Assembly (NCBI GenBank): GCA_017430725.1 | Contig: JAFRMK010000010.1 | Span: forward strand, 1-64,000 | From: Candidatus Saccharimonadota bacterium | GTDB taxonomy: Bacteria; Patescibacteriota; Saccharimonadia; Saccharimonadales; Saccharimonadaceae | Reading direction: 5' to 3' | Length of the DNA: 64,000 nt | Part shown: piece after piece, positions 62,914 to 64,000 of the stretch | Layout: the number at the start of each line of letters is the position of its first letter | Numbering within the stretch: position 1 is the first letter of the stretch | Translations under genes and position numbers: made by a program | Notes under the pieces: model-generated | The model's database searches: none | The model's input: the letters and a program-made list of their open reading frames with translations, nothing else | Told to the model about the DNA's origin: nothing

Positions 62914-64000
62914 ACCCGGCTTTTCCAACAATTCAAACATCCGCTTTTTGTAGGCTTCAACCCCTGGCTGATTAAACGGATTTACGCCCAACAGATATGC
63001 GCTAAGCGCACAGCTCATCTCGAAAAAGTAGATTAACGCACCCATAGCCTGCTCATCCAAACGCGGCATTATCACTTCAATCACCGGCACATCTCCCGCT
63101 AAATGCGCCTCACGTGTCGCCGCGTTAGCTTTTTTACAGATATAATCCAAGCTCTTCCCCTCAAGATAATTCAAACCGTCTAGGTTTTCCGGCTCCGCCG
63201 GCACCCGTACACCGTCATACTCTTCGGCAAGCTCTACAAAAGTCTCAAACAGCTCACGTCGTCCCTCCTGCATATATTGCCCCATCGAGTGCAAATCCGT
63301 CGAATAAATCACGCTGGCCGGAAATATCCCCTTCCCATCTTTTCCTTCGCTCTCGCCAAACAATTGCTTCCACCATTCATTAAAGTAGCCAAACTGCGGT
63401 TCAAAATTCGCCAAAACTTCAACGTTGAAACCCTGTCGCAACAGCATATTTCGCAAAGCGGCATACTCCGCAGCCTTTCCGCCATCCGAAATCAAACTCA
63501 TGCGTTCTTCTTCTGCTCCATCCAGCAACGCCGCAATGTCATAGCCCGCTGTCGCAATCGCCAACAGACCCACCGCCGTCAACACCGAATAGCGGCCGCC
63601 AATGTCATCCGGCACCACAAATCTTTCATAGCCCATCGCCACTGCCTCGTCATGCAACGCGCCACGGCCCGCATCGGTCGTAGCATAAATGCGTTGCTTC
63701 GCCGCCGTTTCGCCATATTGCTCAAGCAATCGTCGCTTCAATATCCGAAAAGCCACCGCTGGCTCTGTCGTCGTGCCAGACTTAGAAATCACATTAATCG
63801 AAAAATCATGACCTTCCAGTTCCGCCAATACCTTTTCTAGCCCCCTGGCACTCAATGAATTGCCGGCGTATAAAATTTTTGTTCGACCACGCTCTCCCCC
63901 CAAAGCCTCAATGACCGCTCGATGCCCCAGGTAGCTTCCGCCAATCCCCACACATACCAAATAATCCGAATCTTGATTGATTCGCTCCGCCGCTCGCTGA
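62902..64000 (-). CDS. pgi: Glucose-6-phosphate isomerase, N-terminus outside window
   Basis: Interconverts glucose-6-phosphate and fructose-6-phosphate. The frame stays open to the window edge; from about QDSDYLVCVGIGGSYLG onward it has the family motifs: VGIGGSYLGHRA, NVISKSGTTTEPAVAF, GGRYSVLTAVGLL and the C-terminal QPGVEAYKK with the catalytic Lys. About 365 residues are visible, so roughly the first 70-90 are missing. A TTG at 63960 should not be taken as the start. Convergent with eno. Confidence 0.95.
   Translation of the reverse strand, partial: QRAAERINQDSDYLVCVGIGGSYLGHRAVIEALGGERGRTKILYAGNSLSARGLEKVLAELEGHDFSINVISKSGTTTEPAVAFRILKRRLLEQYGETAAKQRIYATTDAGRGALHDEAVAMGYERFVVPDDIGGRYSVLTAVGLLAIATAGYDIAALLDGAEEERMSLISDGGKAAEYAALRNMLLRQGFNVEVLANFEPQFGYFNEWWKQLFGESEGKDGKGIFPASVIYSTDLHSMGQYMQEGRRELFETFVELAEEYDGVRVPAEPENLDGLNYLEGKSLDYICKKANAATREAHLAGDVPVIEVIMPRLDEQAMGALIYFFEMSCALSAYLLGVNPFNQPGVEAYKKRMFELLEKPGFEA

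Noticed and set aside
1-64000. Recoding of TGA as Gly or Trp
   Set aside because: TGA ends murL, mraY and other genes at the expected family length, and no conserved domain contains an in-frame TGA.
1-64000. CRISPR arrays, transposases, integrases, rRNA genes
   Set aside because: No evenly spaced repeat-spacer structure, no terminal inverted repeats around an IS-like gene, and no rRNA sequence was seen.

Overview
The window reads as a chromosomal segment of a small-genome member of the Patescibacteria (CPR), most likely Candidatus Saccharibacteria (TM7). This is an inference. It rests on compact, gene-dense housekeeping DNA, short versions of several enzymes (GpsA, UvrC, Pgk), a lineage-typical mix of a large TraG/VirD4-like ATPase, a HerA-like ATPase, a sigma-region-4/winged-helix protein and DUF3048, and TGA used as an ordinary stop (which argues against Gracilibacteria/Absconditabacteria). 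I see no rRNA operon, insertion sequence, prophage or CRISPR array.

Layout. 1-14.6 kb (+ strand): partial tRNA-Gln, a MacB-type ABC exporter, an RNA m5U methyltransferase, GpsA, a UvrD-type helicase-nuclease, a DnaJ-like zinc-finger microprotein, a Y-family polymerase, PolA, a phosphoesterase, and a degenerate PfkB domain fused to class I aldolase. 14.6-17.4 kb (-): UvrA. 17.5-39.1 kb (+): MurL-MurD, UvrB, GltX, DUF3048, HerA-like ATPase, tRNA-Glu, VanZ-like, Der, PhoH, Pth, a probable structured RNA, TopA, a secreted zinc peptidase, the sigma4/HARE protein and the TraG-like ATPase. 39.1-40.0 kb: an 829-bp repeat-rich gap between convergent genes. 40-53.4 kb (-): FtsQ-like, Pgk, Pyk, tRNA-Glu, then a dcw cluster in reverse (RsmH, FtsL-like, FtsI, MraY, FtsW, MurG), then DUF362 and TypA. 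53.4-61.5 kb: tRNA-Val, tRNA-Lys, tRNA-Leu, surface and membrane proteins, a membrane-tethered solute-binding protein, SecG, UvrC and a basic/acidic membrane-protein pair. 61.6-64 kb: Eno (+) and partial Pgi (-).

Functionally the window holds the UvrABC excision system with PolA, DinB and a helicase-nuclease; most of glycolysis (Pgi, aldolase, Pgk, Eno, Pyk) without a recognisable active phosphofructokinase; and the lipid-linked peptidoglycan and division machinery, with a MurL/MurD pair suggesting that L-glutamate is added to the precursor and then epimerised.

The strongest global signal is promoter architecture. At least sixteen start codons, on both strands, lie exactly 6 nt after a -10 hexamer (usually extended, TGnTAnAAT), which predicts leaderless mRNAs. 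A second class of genes has longer leaders and strong Shine-Dalgarno sites. The best candidate for an undescribed element is a roughly 295-nt structured RNA between pth and topA, with its own consensus promoter and a 15-bp intrinsic terminator. By eye the + strand is C-rich over G in several lines checked on both sides of 39.5 kb, so the gene-orientation switch there is not matched by an obvious GC-skew flip.
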